A DNA stretch of 50,203 nucleotides. Origin: Melioribacteraceae bacterium (GTDB lineage: Bacteria; Bacteroidota; Ignavibacteria; Ignavibacteriales; Melioribacteraceae). The translations under genes were made by a program, and so were the position numbers. This document shows, one piece after another, positions 33,141 through 42,537 of the stretch. Positions within the stretch are counted from its first letter, which is position 1, and each line of letters begins with the position of its first letter. The DNA is taken from assembly GCA_016927595.1 (NCBI GenBank), contig JAFGMI010000045.1, positions 1 through 50,203 on the forward strand, in the 5' to 3' direction. Below the pieces are notes generated by a model. The model was not told where the DNA came from. It did no database searches and worked only from the letters and a program-made list of their open reading frames with translations.

Positions 33141-36100
33141 ATGACTAGCAAGTTTAAAACTCTAAAAATGGTGTTGCTTCTTTTTCTGTTACCGCAGATA
33201 CTAATGTTCGCACAGAGAAGCAGGATAATCGGTACCGTAGTTGATTCCAAAGGTGAACCGATATTCGGAGCAAATGTTGTGGTACTCGATTCATTTTTAG
33301 GTGGCGCTACTGACGAAGAGGGACAGTTTTTCATAGTGAATGTTCCTGTAGGGACTTACAATGTAAGAGCTTCCGCAATCGGTTATACACAAAAAACGAT
33401 TCAGAATGTTCTCGTATCGGCTGACCGGACAACGCAGCTGGAATTCACTTTAGTTGAAACATCTATTCAGAGCGAAGAAATTGTTGTTACAGCAGAAAGA
33501 GACGTACTCCATAAAGAAGTTTCAAACACTCAAATTGTAGCGACTAATGAACAGATTACCAATGCAGCTGGGATAAGGGAGATTAATGCTTTTCTCCAGA
33601 AAATGCCGGGAGTATCTGAGAGTGACGGATATCTTACAATCCGCGGTGGAACGGCAGACCAGGTTGGTTCTATGGTGAATGGTTTGAGTTACAATAACCT
33701 TGCGGTAGGAAACGCCGAAACAAGTGTGCCACTAAGTGCAATTGAACAGGTATCGCTGCTCTCCGGTGGTTACAATGCCGAGTATGGAAACTTCAGGTCG
33801 GGTTTGATAAATATTACAACCAAGTCGGGAACAAAGGACGGTTATCACGGAACGATAAATGTGTCGCGGGATCAGGAACACATGCGCAGATTTGGACCCC
33901 GGTTAAGTGATCCCCATAATCCGATTTTAGTCTCGTACCTCGACGCAGACGTTGCGTTCGCAGGTACAAAAGAGGTCTGGGCTGATGACGAATACAAACA
34001 GAATCAACATCCGATTTTTATGGGCTGGAATAAAGCAGCAGAGAATTACAACCGTCTGAAACTACCTGAAGAAATGGTTACGCCGTTTGATCTCTATCTG
34101 CTGGGCGCCTGGATGTTTATGGCTGAACCGGATTATGAAGGTCTCGCGGAACTGGGTTATGTCGTTTCTGAAGAACACAGAAGATTGTTTGAAGAGCGTA
34201 TCAGGGAAGAGGACGGTTATGATATAAACATTGATGCCGGTTTCGGAGGTCCGGTTCCTTTAATCGGTAAATATCTCGGTGATGCAACTTTTTATCTTTC
34301 AAATAAATCTACCGAAAGACATTATATAATGCCCGTCTCAAGAGATAAAGATAAAAACTATACTACAATGCTTACTGTCAAATCGAATCCTTTGACTTCG
34401 TTATCAGTGACGTTTAACGGATTATGGAAAAGGCAGCTTGGAGCCAGCGCTATCAGACCGCCATGGGGTGATTCTCCATCGGTTAACGGAAGAGGCGGCT
34501 TCATGAATGTAAATAACGTTAAGTACTGGTCGGATGATGTAACTTATTTCTTTGACCCTCCGTTTTTCCCCGAAATAGATCAGACAACTGTTATGGGTGG
34601 CGTCACAATAAACCATGTGCTTAGCAACTCTACATTTTACGAACTGACACTAAGTGCTTTGTCAATTCAAAACGGCAGCAACACGGGAGACTCACGGGAT
34701 ACAACCGAGATAACAAAGTTTGGTCCGATACCGGTTGATGAGATGCCTTTCGGTAAATGGCAGTACGCTCCGGATCATACGGTTTCCGGTTATAAATTTC
34801 CCAGTTACGATGGTTTGCCGGGAATTGCCGAATACAGGTTCAGAGGTAAAGAAGGCGATCTGTACGACAATTCAAATATAACTCAGTACAGGGCGAAATT
34901 CGATATAGCCTCGCAGCTGAACGAACATCATTATATTAAAGCCGGTATTGAATATAACTTAATAGACATAGATCATCATTTATGGCAGAAGTGGAATAAT
35001 AATGCTTATAATACTTACGAGTTTAATTACCACCGCAAACCCAGCCAGACAGGATTTTATCTGCAGGATCAGATTTCATTCGAGGGCATAGTTGCTAATC
35101 TTGGTGTAAGAATGGATTATTACTACGGCGGAGGCGGTAAATGGCCTACCGGGGATCCATTTGCTATTGAAGCGTTTAGAAACAGGCGAAATGAAGTTGA
35201 TACTTCACTTTACAGCTATTTAGCAGCAGGTGGATCATGGATATGGGATTTGTGGAATGAATATGACAAGGAAAATCCGGGTTTTCTGGAGCCTATTAAA
35301 AACTGGTTTACAATCAGTCCAAGGCTGGGTATTTCATTCCCTATAACAGATCGTTCGAAGTTTTATTTCAACTATGGTCATTTCCGATCCAATCCTCCTT
35401 ACTATTCAATGTACCTGTTCAGATACAGATACGATAAAAACGGTTTGTACGATATGGCTAACCCTAATCTTGAACCACCGAAAACTATTTCGTACGAATT
35501 AGGCACAGCCTATAATTTTTATGACAGTTATATACTGAAATTGTCGGGTTATTATAAAGATGTTACCGGGCAGAACGGCGAGGTAAACTATCAGAATCAG
35601 ACCGGTCAGGTTGATTACGACAGGTGGGAAAATAATGAATATGAGGATATTCAGGGACTTGAGATCAACATATCCAAAAACGACAACAGCTGGATAACAG
35701 GATGGATTAATTTTAACTATATGCTCAGGAAAAACGGTCTTACAGGACGTGAAACAATAACTGATGTAACCGTTAATAACGACAAGGAAGGTTTGTACGA
35801 CGGGCAGGAAAGCAGATTCCTACCCCGACCACAGATGAATGCCAACATTACATTCCGGTCACCAAGCCATTGGGGTCCGGCAATATTCGATGATCATTTA
35901 CTCGGCAACTGGAATCTTACTTTCTTTTTCGAATGGCAGGCAGGCAGTTACTTTACCTGGAATCCTCTTGATAAACTTCACTACAGTAATAATCTGCAAT
36001 ATCCCGATTACTATATGCTGGATATGAAGTTGAGTAAAACGTTCACTATCGGAGGTTTTCAAACAACTTTCTTTGTGGATGTGAGTAATCTGCTGAATTT

Positions 36101-36365
36101 AAAGGTCAGTTTACTTAACAGAGAATATGCATTTAAGGATGATCAGGACAGAGATAATTATTATGCATCATTACGATTACCGATGTACGATTCACCCGAG
36201 TTCGATCAGTTGAGAGAATTAAAACCGGGTCAATATATATCAGGAAACGATGAAGTCGGCGATCTTAGAAGTAAAGATAAACCCTATATCGATGATCCGA
36301 ATTATTCATTCTGGCTCTATGGTCAGCCGCGTGATATTTGGTTCGGACTCAGAGTCGATTTTTAG
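33141..36365 (+). CDS. TonB-dependent outer-membrane receptor with carboxypeptidase-regulatory-like N-terminal domain
   Basis: An outer-membrane importer of 1074 residues. ATG 33141 follows AAAGGAG by 6 nt. Signal peptide to ~24 (MFAQ); a CarboxypepD_reg-like domain (~27-110, IIGTVVDSKGEPIFGANVVV, YTQKTIQNV); a plug domain (~130-235, INAFLQKMPGVSESDGYLTIRGG, GYNAEYGNFRSGLINITTKSG); then a 22-strand-type barrel with many aromatic strands, ending IWFGLRVDF. Unlike Bacteroides SusC it is not followed by a SusD; the next two genes are a T9SS-type protein and a PorV-like protein. Cargo is probably pectin oligosaccharides. Confidence 0.92.
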   Translation: MTSKFKTLKMVLLLFLLPQILMFAQRSRIIGTVVDSKGEPIFGANVVVLDSFLGGATDEEGQFFIVNVPVGTYNVRASAIGYTQKTIQNVLVSADRTTQLEFTLVETSIQSEEIVVTAERDVLHKEVSNTQIVATNEQITNAAGIREINAFLQKMPGVSESDGYLTIRGGTADQVGSMVNGLSYNNLAVGNAETSVPLSAIEQVSLLSGGYNAEYGNFRSGLINITTKSGTKDGYHGTINVSRDQEHMRRFGPRLSDPHNPILVSYLDADVAFAGTKEVWADDEYKQNQHPIFMGWNKAAENYNRLKLPEEMVTPFDLYLLGAWMFMAEPDYEGLAELGYVVSEEHRRLFEERIREEDGYDINIDAGFGGPVPLIGKYLGDATFYLSNKSTERHYIMPVSRDKDKNYTTMLTVKSNPLTSLSVTFNGLWKRQLGASAIRPPWGDSPSVNGRGGFMNVNNVKYWSDDVTYFFDPPFFPEIDQTTVMGGVTINHVLSNSTFYELTLSALSIQNGSNTGDSRDTTEITKFGPIPVDEMPFGKWQYAPDHTVSGYKFPSYDGLPGIAEYRFRGKEGDLYDNSNITQYRAKFDIASQLNEHHYIKAGIEYNLIDIDHHLWQKWNNNAYNTYEFNYHRKPSQTGFYLQDQISFEGIVANLGVRMDYYYGGGGKWPTGDPFAIEAFRNRRNEVDTSLYSYLAAGGSWIWDLWNEYDKENPGFLEPIKNWFTISPRLGISFPITDRSKFYFNYGHFRSNPPYYSMYLFRYRYDKNGLYDMANPNLEPPKTISYELGTAYNFYDSYILKLSGYYKDVTGQNGEVNYQNQTGQVDYDRWENNEYEDIQGLEINISKNDNSWITGWINFNYMLRKNGLTGRETITDVTVNNDKEGLYDGQESRFLPRPQMNANITFRSPSHWGPAIFDDHLLGNWNLTFFFEWQAGSYFTWNPLDKLHYSNNLQYPDYYMLDMKLSKTFTIGGFQTTFFVDVSNLLNLKVSLLNREYAFKDDQDRDNYYASLRLPMYDSPEFDQLRELKPGQYISGNDEVGDLRSKDKPYIDDPNYSFWLYGQPRDIWFGLRVDF

Positions 36366-36398
36366 CAGAACAAGAAAGGAAAATTTTTGGAGAATCAA

Positions 36399-38648
36399 AT
36401 GAATATAAAAAAGATAATTACCGGAAATTATTTAGCAGGGAAGTTATCGCTCTTCATTTTTTTGTGGAGTGCACAGGTTTCGTTTGTAAACGCACAGGGA
36501 ACGCCTGAACAGGCTGTCGCACAAATGAAAATGGGAAAACTCTGGGCGGGTGTTACAGCGAACGGCGGTACATCTACATTTGAATACAGAGCCGGTTTCT
36601 TTCCGAATGATTACGGAATACTCGGTCATCGCGGTCAGTATTATGAAGCCTACACCGGCGGAAATCTGACTTTGGCAACTACGGGCTGGTACAACCCTGA
36701 TCCCCTGGTTGATTCTGTTGTTAATGTCGCAATTTATAGAATGGTTAATCAATATATGACAACGGGCAAAGTACTGGAACCGATGAGAAATTATATCCGT
36801 TACAAATATCCGCAGCAGGTTATAGATTTCCAACCGCTCGACCTTACCGATTTTGGCGAGTACAATCCCGGTTACCCGGAATTTCAGAATTATACATTTG
36901 ATCAGGTAGTGGAAGTAACTAATGAACATATCTTCGGGACAAATCCGTTTGATCCTCAAAACAGCGGTCCGGGAATTAAAATAAAGAGAAAAATAATGTC
37001 GTGGTCACAGACTTTTCATGATAATTATATTATCTCGGATGTTGAACTTGAAAATGTGACCGACAGTACCTGGGAAAACTTTTATATTAGTATCCAGGAA
37101 AACGCTTATAATGTCTACTTTTCAAACGGCAGTAATCCTGCTCCTCCTGCAAGTGAAAGATTTAATCCTGCGGAAACCTGGCAGCATTATCATGGCGGAC
37201 GCGCAAGCGATACATCGAAGACATTCGTAAACGGAGCCGTATCCGGTAAACTGAGAGTTTATTATGAGTACAGTGCTGACGATCCGCGCTCACCCGGTGA
37301 TAACATGGGAGCCCCGGTGCCTTCTCAGGATGGAAGACTCACTAATCCTAACATGATTTTTTACACTATACTTCATGCATCGAAACAGCCTTACAGCGAC
37401 GCTTCGGAGGATGAAGATGATTTTCTGCAACCGAGAGTTACTTACACGGGTAAAGCAACTGAAATACCGTACAATCAGGCGAATGATGAGTTCGGCAGCA
37501 GCAACTTCTATGCGATCCGAGGTGGTTATGCGGCTGATTATCCGATGCAGGGCGATATTTTTGAAGGTACATATCACGGTTTGAATCCTGATGAACTCGG
37601 TGTTACAGATTACGCCGATTATGTAGCAGGTTATCCCACAGGCGCGCATGAGAAAACTGTTGCATTCGGTCCTTATACTTTTGAACCGGGCAAAAAAATC
37701 AGACTCGTTTGGGCTAGCGGAACTGCAGGCATTGGCTTCGAGAAAGGGAAGGAAATTGGTAACAAATGGATAAACGGAACTCTTGATAATCCTCCGAATA
37801 TGCCTGATGCAGAAACGGGATGGCTGCCGTCTGATTTTAAGTTCCCGATTGATGCAACGGAGATGGATAAGCGGAAAGACCGATGGATAAGCATGGGAAT
37901 TGATTCTGTTATGCTTACCGCCGCACGTGCAAAATGGAATTTTGACAATAACTACAATGTTCCTCAATCGCCGCCGCCGCCTGATTATGTTAATATTACC
38001 GGTCTCGGGACAGGCGTGGAAATAGCATGGTCGGATCCCGGTGCTGAAGCAATGCCTAATTTCGCAGGCTACAGGATAATGCGAAGAATTTCGGCAGCCG
38101 ATACGGTTTTTTATGAGCCGATTTATGATTCGGGTCCCGATGATATAGCTGCTGACCATTTATACATCGATAACACTGTTCTGCCGGGAGCACAATATTA
38201 TTATTATGTTCAGGCGAAAGCAGTTATTGATGAAAACGACATGAGTGCTCATCCTCTCAGCAGAGGGAAAATAATTTACAGCAGCCGGCTGCTTCATCCC
38301 AATGTTGATTTTATCGACCCCCCGAGGCTATCGCAGGATGATCTGTCTAAGATAAGAATTGTACCTAATCCTTACAATATCAATGACCCGGCTCTTAATG
38401 ATTACGGATGGACGGATAAAAGAGGACTGGTTTTCTTCAATCTCCCTGGGACGGTTACCGTAAAAATATATACAGAAAATGGTGATCTTGTCCAGACACT
38501 GGAACACGACAGTCCTGTAAAAGCCGGATCGTTCCGCTGGGATATGATTACATCCAACCAGCAGGTTATAAGCAGCGGTGTTTATATAGCGGTATTTGAA
38601 AAGCCGAACGGTGAAATATCATACCAGAAATTTATCGTAGTACGATAA
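36399..38648 (+). CDS. Large secreted protein of unknown function with Fn3-like and C-terminal sorting/FlgD-like domains
   Basis: A 749-residue secreted protein. ATG 36399 has GGAG 6 nt upstream; a TTG at 36387 is less likely. Signal peptide ends near FVNAQ (~33). The N-terminal half holds WAGVTANGGTSTFEYRAGFFPNDYG and a beta-rich region with WSQTFHDNYIISDVELENVTD; a fibronectin-III-like stretch (~530-610, VEIAWSDPGAEAMPNFAGYRIMRR) follows. The last ~95 residues (IRIVPNPYNINDPALND... GVYIAVFEKPNGEISYQKFIVVR) look like a type IX sorting or FlgD-Ig domain. It sits 33 bp after the TonB receptor and 22 bp before the PorV-like gene. No catalytic motif; a surface glycan-binding role replacing SusD is a guess. 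Confidence 0.75.
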   Translation: MNIKKIITGNYLAGKLSLFIFLWSAQVSFVNAQGTPEQAVAQMKMGKLWAGVTANGGTSTFEYRAGFFPNDYGILGHRGQYYEAYTGGNLTLATTGWYNPDPLVDSVVNVAIYRMVNQYMTTGKVLEPMRNYIRYKYPQQVIDFQPLDLTDFGEYNPGYPEFQNYTFDQVVEVTNEHIFGTNPFDPQNSGPGIKIKRKIMSWSQTFHDNYIISDVELENVTDSTWENFYISIQENAYNVYFSNGSNPAPPASERFNPAETWQHYHGGRASDTSKTFVNGAVSGKLRVYYEYSADDPRSPGDNMGAPVPSQDGRLTNPNMIFYTILHASKQPYSDASEDEDDFLQPRVTYTGKATEIPYNQANDEFGSSNFYAIRGGYAADYPMQGDIFEGTYHGLNPDELGVTDYADYVAGYPTGAHEKTVAFGPYTFEPGKKIRLVWASGTAGIGFEKGKEIGNKWINGTLDNPPNMPDAETGWLPSDFKFPIDATEMDKRKDRWISMGIDSVMLTAARAKWNFDNNYNVPQSPPPPDYVNITGLGTGVEIAWSDPGAEAMPNFAGYRIMRRISAADTVFYEPIYDSGPDDIAADHLYIDNTVLPGAQYYYYVQAKAVIDENDMSAHPLSRGKIIYSSRLLHPNVDFIDPPRLSQDDLSKIRIVPNPYNINDPALNDYGWTDKRGLVFFNLPGTVTVKIYTENGDLVQTLEHDSPVKAGSFRWDMITSNQQVISSGVYIAVFEKPNGEISYQKFIVVR

Positions 38649-38670
38649 GAAACATAGGAGAGTTTAAGAA

Positions 38671-39687
38671 ATGAAATTGAATAAACTAAAACTGTTTTTG
38701 ATTGTTCTTTTATCCTGTGTATCAAATATTTACAGCCAGGTGGGATTGGATAAGCTCGCACAAAGTACTATGAATTTTCTTTTAGTAGGTGTTTCACCAA
38801 GAGCCAGTGCAATGGGCGAAGCATTTTTTGCAGTTAATACAGGTGTTGAAAGCATATTCTATAATCCCGCCGGTCTGGCTGAATCACAAAATGAATTTGA
38901 AGGGACTGTCAGTTACACGCAATGGATTGCGGATATTAACTATTTAAGCGGTGCTCTGGCTTATAATCTTGGTAATATCGGTACTTTCGGTCTTAGTATT
39001 CTTACAGTAGATTACGGTACGATTAACGGGACTACACTTCTCCCATTCGCTCAGAGGTTTGAGTATCCCGCCGGGTACATCGAGACAGGACCGGTAGATA
39101 ACGTCGGGGCTTATTCTTTTGGAATATCTTATGCTAAAGCAATAAGCCAGCAGTTTTCGATTGGAGGAAACCTGCGTTATGTAGGTCAGAGTCTCGGTGA
39201 AAATAAGTACTTCAACGGAACTACAAAAAAGAATGATGCAACCAAGCTTGTTTTCGATGCAGGTGTTAAATACAATACCGGTTACAAAAACTTCAGATTT
39301 GGTATGGCTATACGTAATTTTTCTTCGCAGATAAAAAGAGAGGAAATCGACGAGCAGTTGCCCTTAACGTTTACAATCGGAACTGCGGTTGATCTGTTTG
39401 AAATATTTCTGCCTGAAGCTGATCAGTCTACGTATCTGACGCTTGCCGTAGATTACCTGCATTCGAACAACTTCTCTGAAAGAATGAATGTTGGATTGGA
39501 ATATATGGTGCTCGGAAGAATATATGTGCGTGGCGGTTACCAGACAAACCGCGATATCGCCTCATGGTCGGGCGGCATCGGGTTATCCCAGTCTTTAGGA
39601 GATTATACACTCCAGGTGAATTATTCATACTCACAGATGGATACGTTTGATAATGTAAACAGGTTATCTCTCGGTTTCAACTTTTAG
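38671..39687 (+). CDS. PorV/PorQ-family outer-membrane beta-barrel protein
   Basis: 338 residues with signal peptide to ~22 (NIYSQ). The family hallmark is FLLVGVSPRASAMGEAFFAVNTGVESIFYNPAGLAE, followed by GTVSYTQWIADINYL and regularly alternating barrel strands, ending in an aromatic (LSLGFNF). PorV carries type IX cargo from the translocon to the sortase; such local copies may serve the CTD protein encoded just upstream. TAGGAGAG precedes the ATG. Confidence 0.85.
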   Translation: MKLNKLKLFLIVLLSCVSNIYSQVGLDKLAQSTMNFLLVGVSPRASAMGEAFFAVNTGVESIFYNPAGLAESQNEFEGTVSYTQWIADINYLSGALAYNLGNIGTFGLSILTVDYGTINGTTLLPFAQRFEYPAGYIETGPVDNVGAYSFGISYAKAISQQFSIGGNLRYVGQSLGENKYFNGTTKKNDATKLVFDAGVKYNTGYKNFRFGMAIRNFSSQIKREEIDEQLPLTFTIGTAVDLFEIFLPEADQSTYLTLAVDYLHSNNFSERMNVGLEYMVLGRIYVRGGYQTNRDIASWSGGIGLSQSLGDYTLQVNYSYSQMDTFDNVNRLSLGFNF

Positions 39688-39696
39688 TTTTTTGGC

Positions 39697-39717
39697 GGGG
39701 AGAAGTTTATTCTCCCC
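39697..39717. terminator. Hairpin downstream of the PorV-like gene
   Basis: GGGGAGAA (39697-39704), loop GTTTA, TTCTCCCC (39710-39717): a perfect 8-bp GC-rich stem 9 bp after the stop codon. No T-run follows on the plus strand, so it may act as a transcript-end stabiliser rather than an intrinsic terminator. Confidence 0.45.
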
Positions 39718-39758
39718 CGAATTAATCTCGTCAGTTATTTTGATCTGCCCGGAATGAA

Positions 39759-41255
39759 ATGAATAAAACCATGTTACAAATAATAACCTTTTTTCTACTC
39801 TCCGGTTTAACCTGCTTCGCACAGGTATATGTCGCTGTTGACGGTAATGATGATAATCCCGGTTCTATTGATAAACCATTCGCTACAATTCATAAAGCAA
39901 TTCAGTCGATCGAAAATGCCGGTGATACAATATTCGTAAGAGGCGGCGTCTACAACCTTTTTAATCCTATCAAACCAACTTTTTCTGGCGAACCGGATAA
40001 TTATAATAGAATATTTGCCTATCAGGGCGAGAGACCGGCACTTGATTTTTCAACGCAGCCCTTTAATTCGAATGCCAAAGGAATTATGATTTCTGCAGAC
40101 TATTGGCACATTAAAGGTTTTGAAATTTTAGGCGCTGGCGATAATGGGATTCATATTTCAGGTGATTCAAACAAAGTTGAAAAATGTATTATACATCATT
40201 GCAGAGATACAGGTATTCAGATCAGTGACGGAGGCAGTTACAATATTATAATTAACTGCGATTCCTATCTGAACTTTGACAGCGGAAATAAGGGAGAGAA
40301 CGCCGACGGTTTTGCGGCAAAACTTGAAATAGGTCCGGGTAATGAATTTCACGGATGCCGGGCATGGTCGAATTCAGATGATGGATGGGATCTGTACGAA
40401 GGATCAAATACGGTTTTAATTGATAGCTGCTGGGCTTTTAACAACGGACGCAATATATGGAATATATCGGGTTTTGCAGGCGACGGGAACGGATTTAAGC
40501 TGGGCGGAAATTATGTCCCAGCTCAACATTTCGTTACTAACTCTGTTTCATTCGATAATGTGTCAAAAGGCTTCGACCAGAATCACAATACTTCAGGTGT
40601 TACTATTTTCAATTGTACAGCATGGCGTAATAACAGAAACTTTGCATTCGGAGAAATTCCAAAAAACGGGATTAAGAATGTCTTTAAAAACAACCTGTCT
40701 TACCTTGGAAATAACAGTATTGAAAGTACTGCAATAGCCGAATCGAACAGCTGGCAGGGCTTTTCAGTGTCTCTAGACGATTTCGTAACTCTTGATACAT
40801 CTCTGGCAAAAGTTGCAAGGTTAAACAACGGCAAATTACCTTATACCGGACTATTAAAGCTTAAAGATGGCAGCCAACTTATCGATGCTGGTGTTGATGT
40901 AGGTATTGCCTATACCGGTTCAGCTCCTGATTTGGGCGCGTTTGAGACTGGTTCCGCAACGCTTATTTCAGATGAAAATTTTGCAGCTCCTGCATCAGTT
41001 TTGTTATTACAGAATTATCCTAATCCGTTTAATCCAATAACAACAATTGAATATTCAATTCAGTATGATGATTATATTCGATTAGTAGTATATGATTTAC
41101 TCGGTAATGAAATAGATATATTGTTTAATGAGTATCAGAATGCAGGCAGTTACAGTTTTATATTTGATGGTTCAGCCTGTGCTTCTGGAATATATCTGTA
41201 TAAACTAATTGCAGGTAGACATTCAGTCTCGGGGAAAATGACATTGCTTAAATGA
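39759..41255 (+). CDS. PL9-family pectate lyase with T9SS sorting domain
   Basis: 498 residues, signal peptide to ~22 (CFAQ). A beta-helix (~24-400) with the PL9 signature ENADGFAAKLEIGPGNEFHGCRAWSNSDDGWDLYE (D183, K188 and the SDDGWD aspartates, calcium ligands in this family) and GNGFKLGGN with K247 as the probable catalytic base. VAVDGNDDNPGSIDKPFATIHKAI is the usual N-terminal opening. The C-terminal ~75 residues are a type IX sorting domain (LLLQNYPNPFNPITTIEYS, GIYLYKLIAGRHSVSGKMTLLK). Its stop overlaps the CE8 start by ATGA, so lyase and esterase are translationally coupled. Confidence 0.9.
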   Translation: MNKTMLQIITFFLLSGLTCFAQVYVAVDGNDDNPGSIDKPFATIHKAIQSIENAGDTIFVRGGVYNLFNPIKPTFSGEPDNYNRIFAYQGERPALDFSTQPFNSNAKGIMISADYWHIKGFEILGAGDNGIHISGDSNKVEKCIIHHCRDTGIQISDGGSYNIIINCDSYLNFDSGNKGENADGFAAKLEIGPGNEFHGCRAWSNSDDGWDLYEGSNTVLIDSCWAFNNGRNIWNISGFAGDGNGFKLGGNYVPAQHFVTNSVSFDNVSKGFDQNHNTSGVTIFNCTAWRNNRNFAFGEIPKNGIKNVFKNNLSYLGNNSIESTAIAESNSWQGFSVSLDDFVTLDTSLAKVARLNNGKLPYTGLLKLKDGSQLIDAGVDVGIAYTGSAPDLGAFETGSATLISDENFAAPASVLLLQNYPNPFNPITTIEYSIQYDDYIRLVVYDLLGNEIDILFNEYQNAGSYSFIFDGSACASGIYLYKLIAGRHSVSGKMTLLK

Positions 41256-42514
41256 TACGTGTAAAAAAAATATTTCTGAGCGTTTTTCTTATAGTCATTG
41301 AGTTAACTACATCTGTGGGAGCAGATGACAGACGAACGTTTATCATTGTAGCTCAGGATGGTTCGGGAGATTATAGCACAATAACCGAAGCGATCCATGC
41401 ATTGCCGATGTTCGTGTATGAGAGAGTAATAGTTTTTATTCGCAATGGTGTTTACAACGAGAAAATAAGGGTCGAGCAGGATAACATTACTCTATACGGT
41501 GAAAGCAGAAATAATACTATTATTCAGTTCAGTCAGTTAAGAACTGACTGGATCGAAAATAAGGACGCTGCAGGACCTGCGGTTATAAATCTTCATGCAG
41601 ATGATATAATACTGGATAACCTTACTATTATTAATACGCAGTCCCTTACAGGACCGCACGCATTTGCAATTTACGGTACCGGCACAAGAATAATAATTAC
41701 AAACTGCAATGTGATAAGCAAAGGCGGTGATACCGTCTCGCTATGGAATTATAAAAACGGAATGTATTATCATTCAAATTGTTACTTCGAAGGAGCAGTC
41801 GATTTTGTATGTCCGCGAGGCTGGTGTTTTATAAAGGACTCAAAATTTTATGAGGTTAAAGAAACAGCGGCTTTATGGCATGCAGGAGGCTACAATGAGA
41901 ACCAGAAGTTTGTGATACTCAGTTCTGAATTTGACGGCGTTAAAAATTTTAAACTCGGCAGACATCATTATGAAGCCCAATTTTATTTGATTAATTGCAG
42001 ATTCTCGTCAAATATGGCTGATCGACCAATTTACAGAGTAACATATGAAGATACGACAAGAAATCGACCCTTTAACTGGGGAGAAAGATACTATTTTTAC
42101 AATTGTTCGAGGGCTGGAGAGAATTATCGATGGTTCTCTGATAACATTAGTGAATCGGAATTTAAATTAATAAATGCTGCCTGGACCTTTGACAACAAAT
42201 GGTTCCCTGAATCTTTGTTGCCCACCCAACTGCAAATCGCAAGTCGACCCGAAATAGTTGTTAAAAACAAAAATAATAAGGAATCTGAACTTGTTCTCAA
42301 ATGGATTCCGGGCAGCAGTTCTGAATCGCATCTGATTTATTTTGGTGTTGATAAGAATGTCGGATTGATAAGTAATGAATCATCCTGTCAGTATAAATTC
42401 AGGATATTGAATTCTTACAGGAATTTTTATTTTCGAATTGACGTAGTAGCCTCTTCGGATACTATTAAAGGTTTAATCTGGGAATTTGATACCAGTGAGA
42501 TAATAAATAAGTGA
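41252..42514 (+). CDS. CE8-like pectin methylesterase with an atypical active site
   Basis: A 420-residue beta-helix protein with a signal peptide (LSVFLIVIELTTSVGA). Family features: VAQDGSGDYSTITEAI near the start, VRPGVY replaced by IRNGVYNEKI, and the two catalytic aspartates D160 (GGDTVSLWNY) and D184 (EGAVDFVCPRG). Departures: the usual QDT is GDT, VDFIFG is VDFVCP, and LGRPW is LGRHHY, so the arginine is kept but the oxyanion-hole glutamine is lost. A C-terminal beta-sandwich (~340-415) is appended. It may act on an unusual ester or uronide. TRAP genes follow 23 bp later. Confidence 0.8.
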   Translation: MIRVKKIFLSVFLIVIELTTSVGADDRRTFIIVAQDGSGDYSTITEAIHALPMFVYERVIVFIRNGVYNEKIRVEQDNITLYGESRNNTIIQFSQLRTDWIENKDAAGPAVINLHADDIILDNLTIINTQSLTGPHAFAIYGTGTRIIITNCNVISKGGDTVSLWNYKNGMYYHSNCYFEGAVDFVCPRGWCFIKDSKFYEVKETAALWHAGGYNENQKFVILSSEFDGVKNFKLGRHHYEAQFYLINCRFSSNMADRPIYRVTYEDTTRNRPFNWGERYYFYNCSRAGENYRWFSDNISESEFKLINAAWTFDNKWFPESLLPTQLQIASRPEIVVKNKNNKESELVLKWIPGSSSESHLIYFGVDKNVGLISNESSCQYKFRILNSYRNFYFRIDVVASSDTIKGLIWEFDTSEIINK

Positions 42515-42537
42515 ATTAATAATAATATTCTATAACT

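Noticed and set aside
36444-36959. 171-codon minus-strand open frame
   Set aside because: Antisense shadow of the same CTD protein gene; no start context and no protein-like features.
37290-38159. 289-codon minus-strand open frame inside the CTD protein gene
   Set aside because: Fully antisense to a convincing secreted protein with signal peptide and C-terminal domain; its translation is low-complexity C/R/I-rich and has no recognisable motif.
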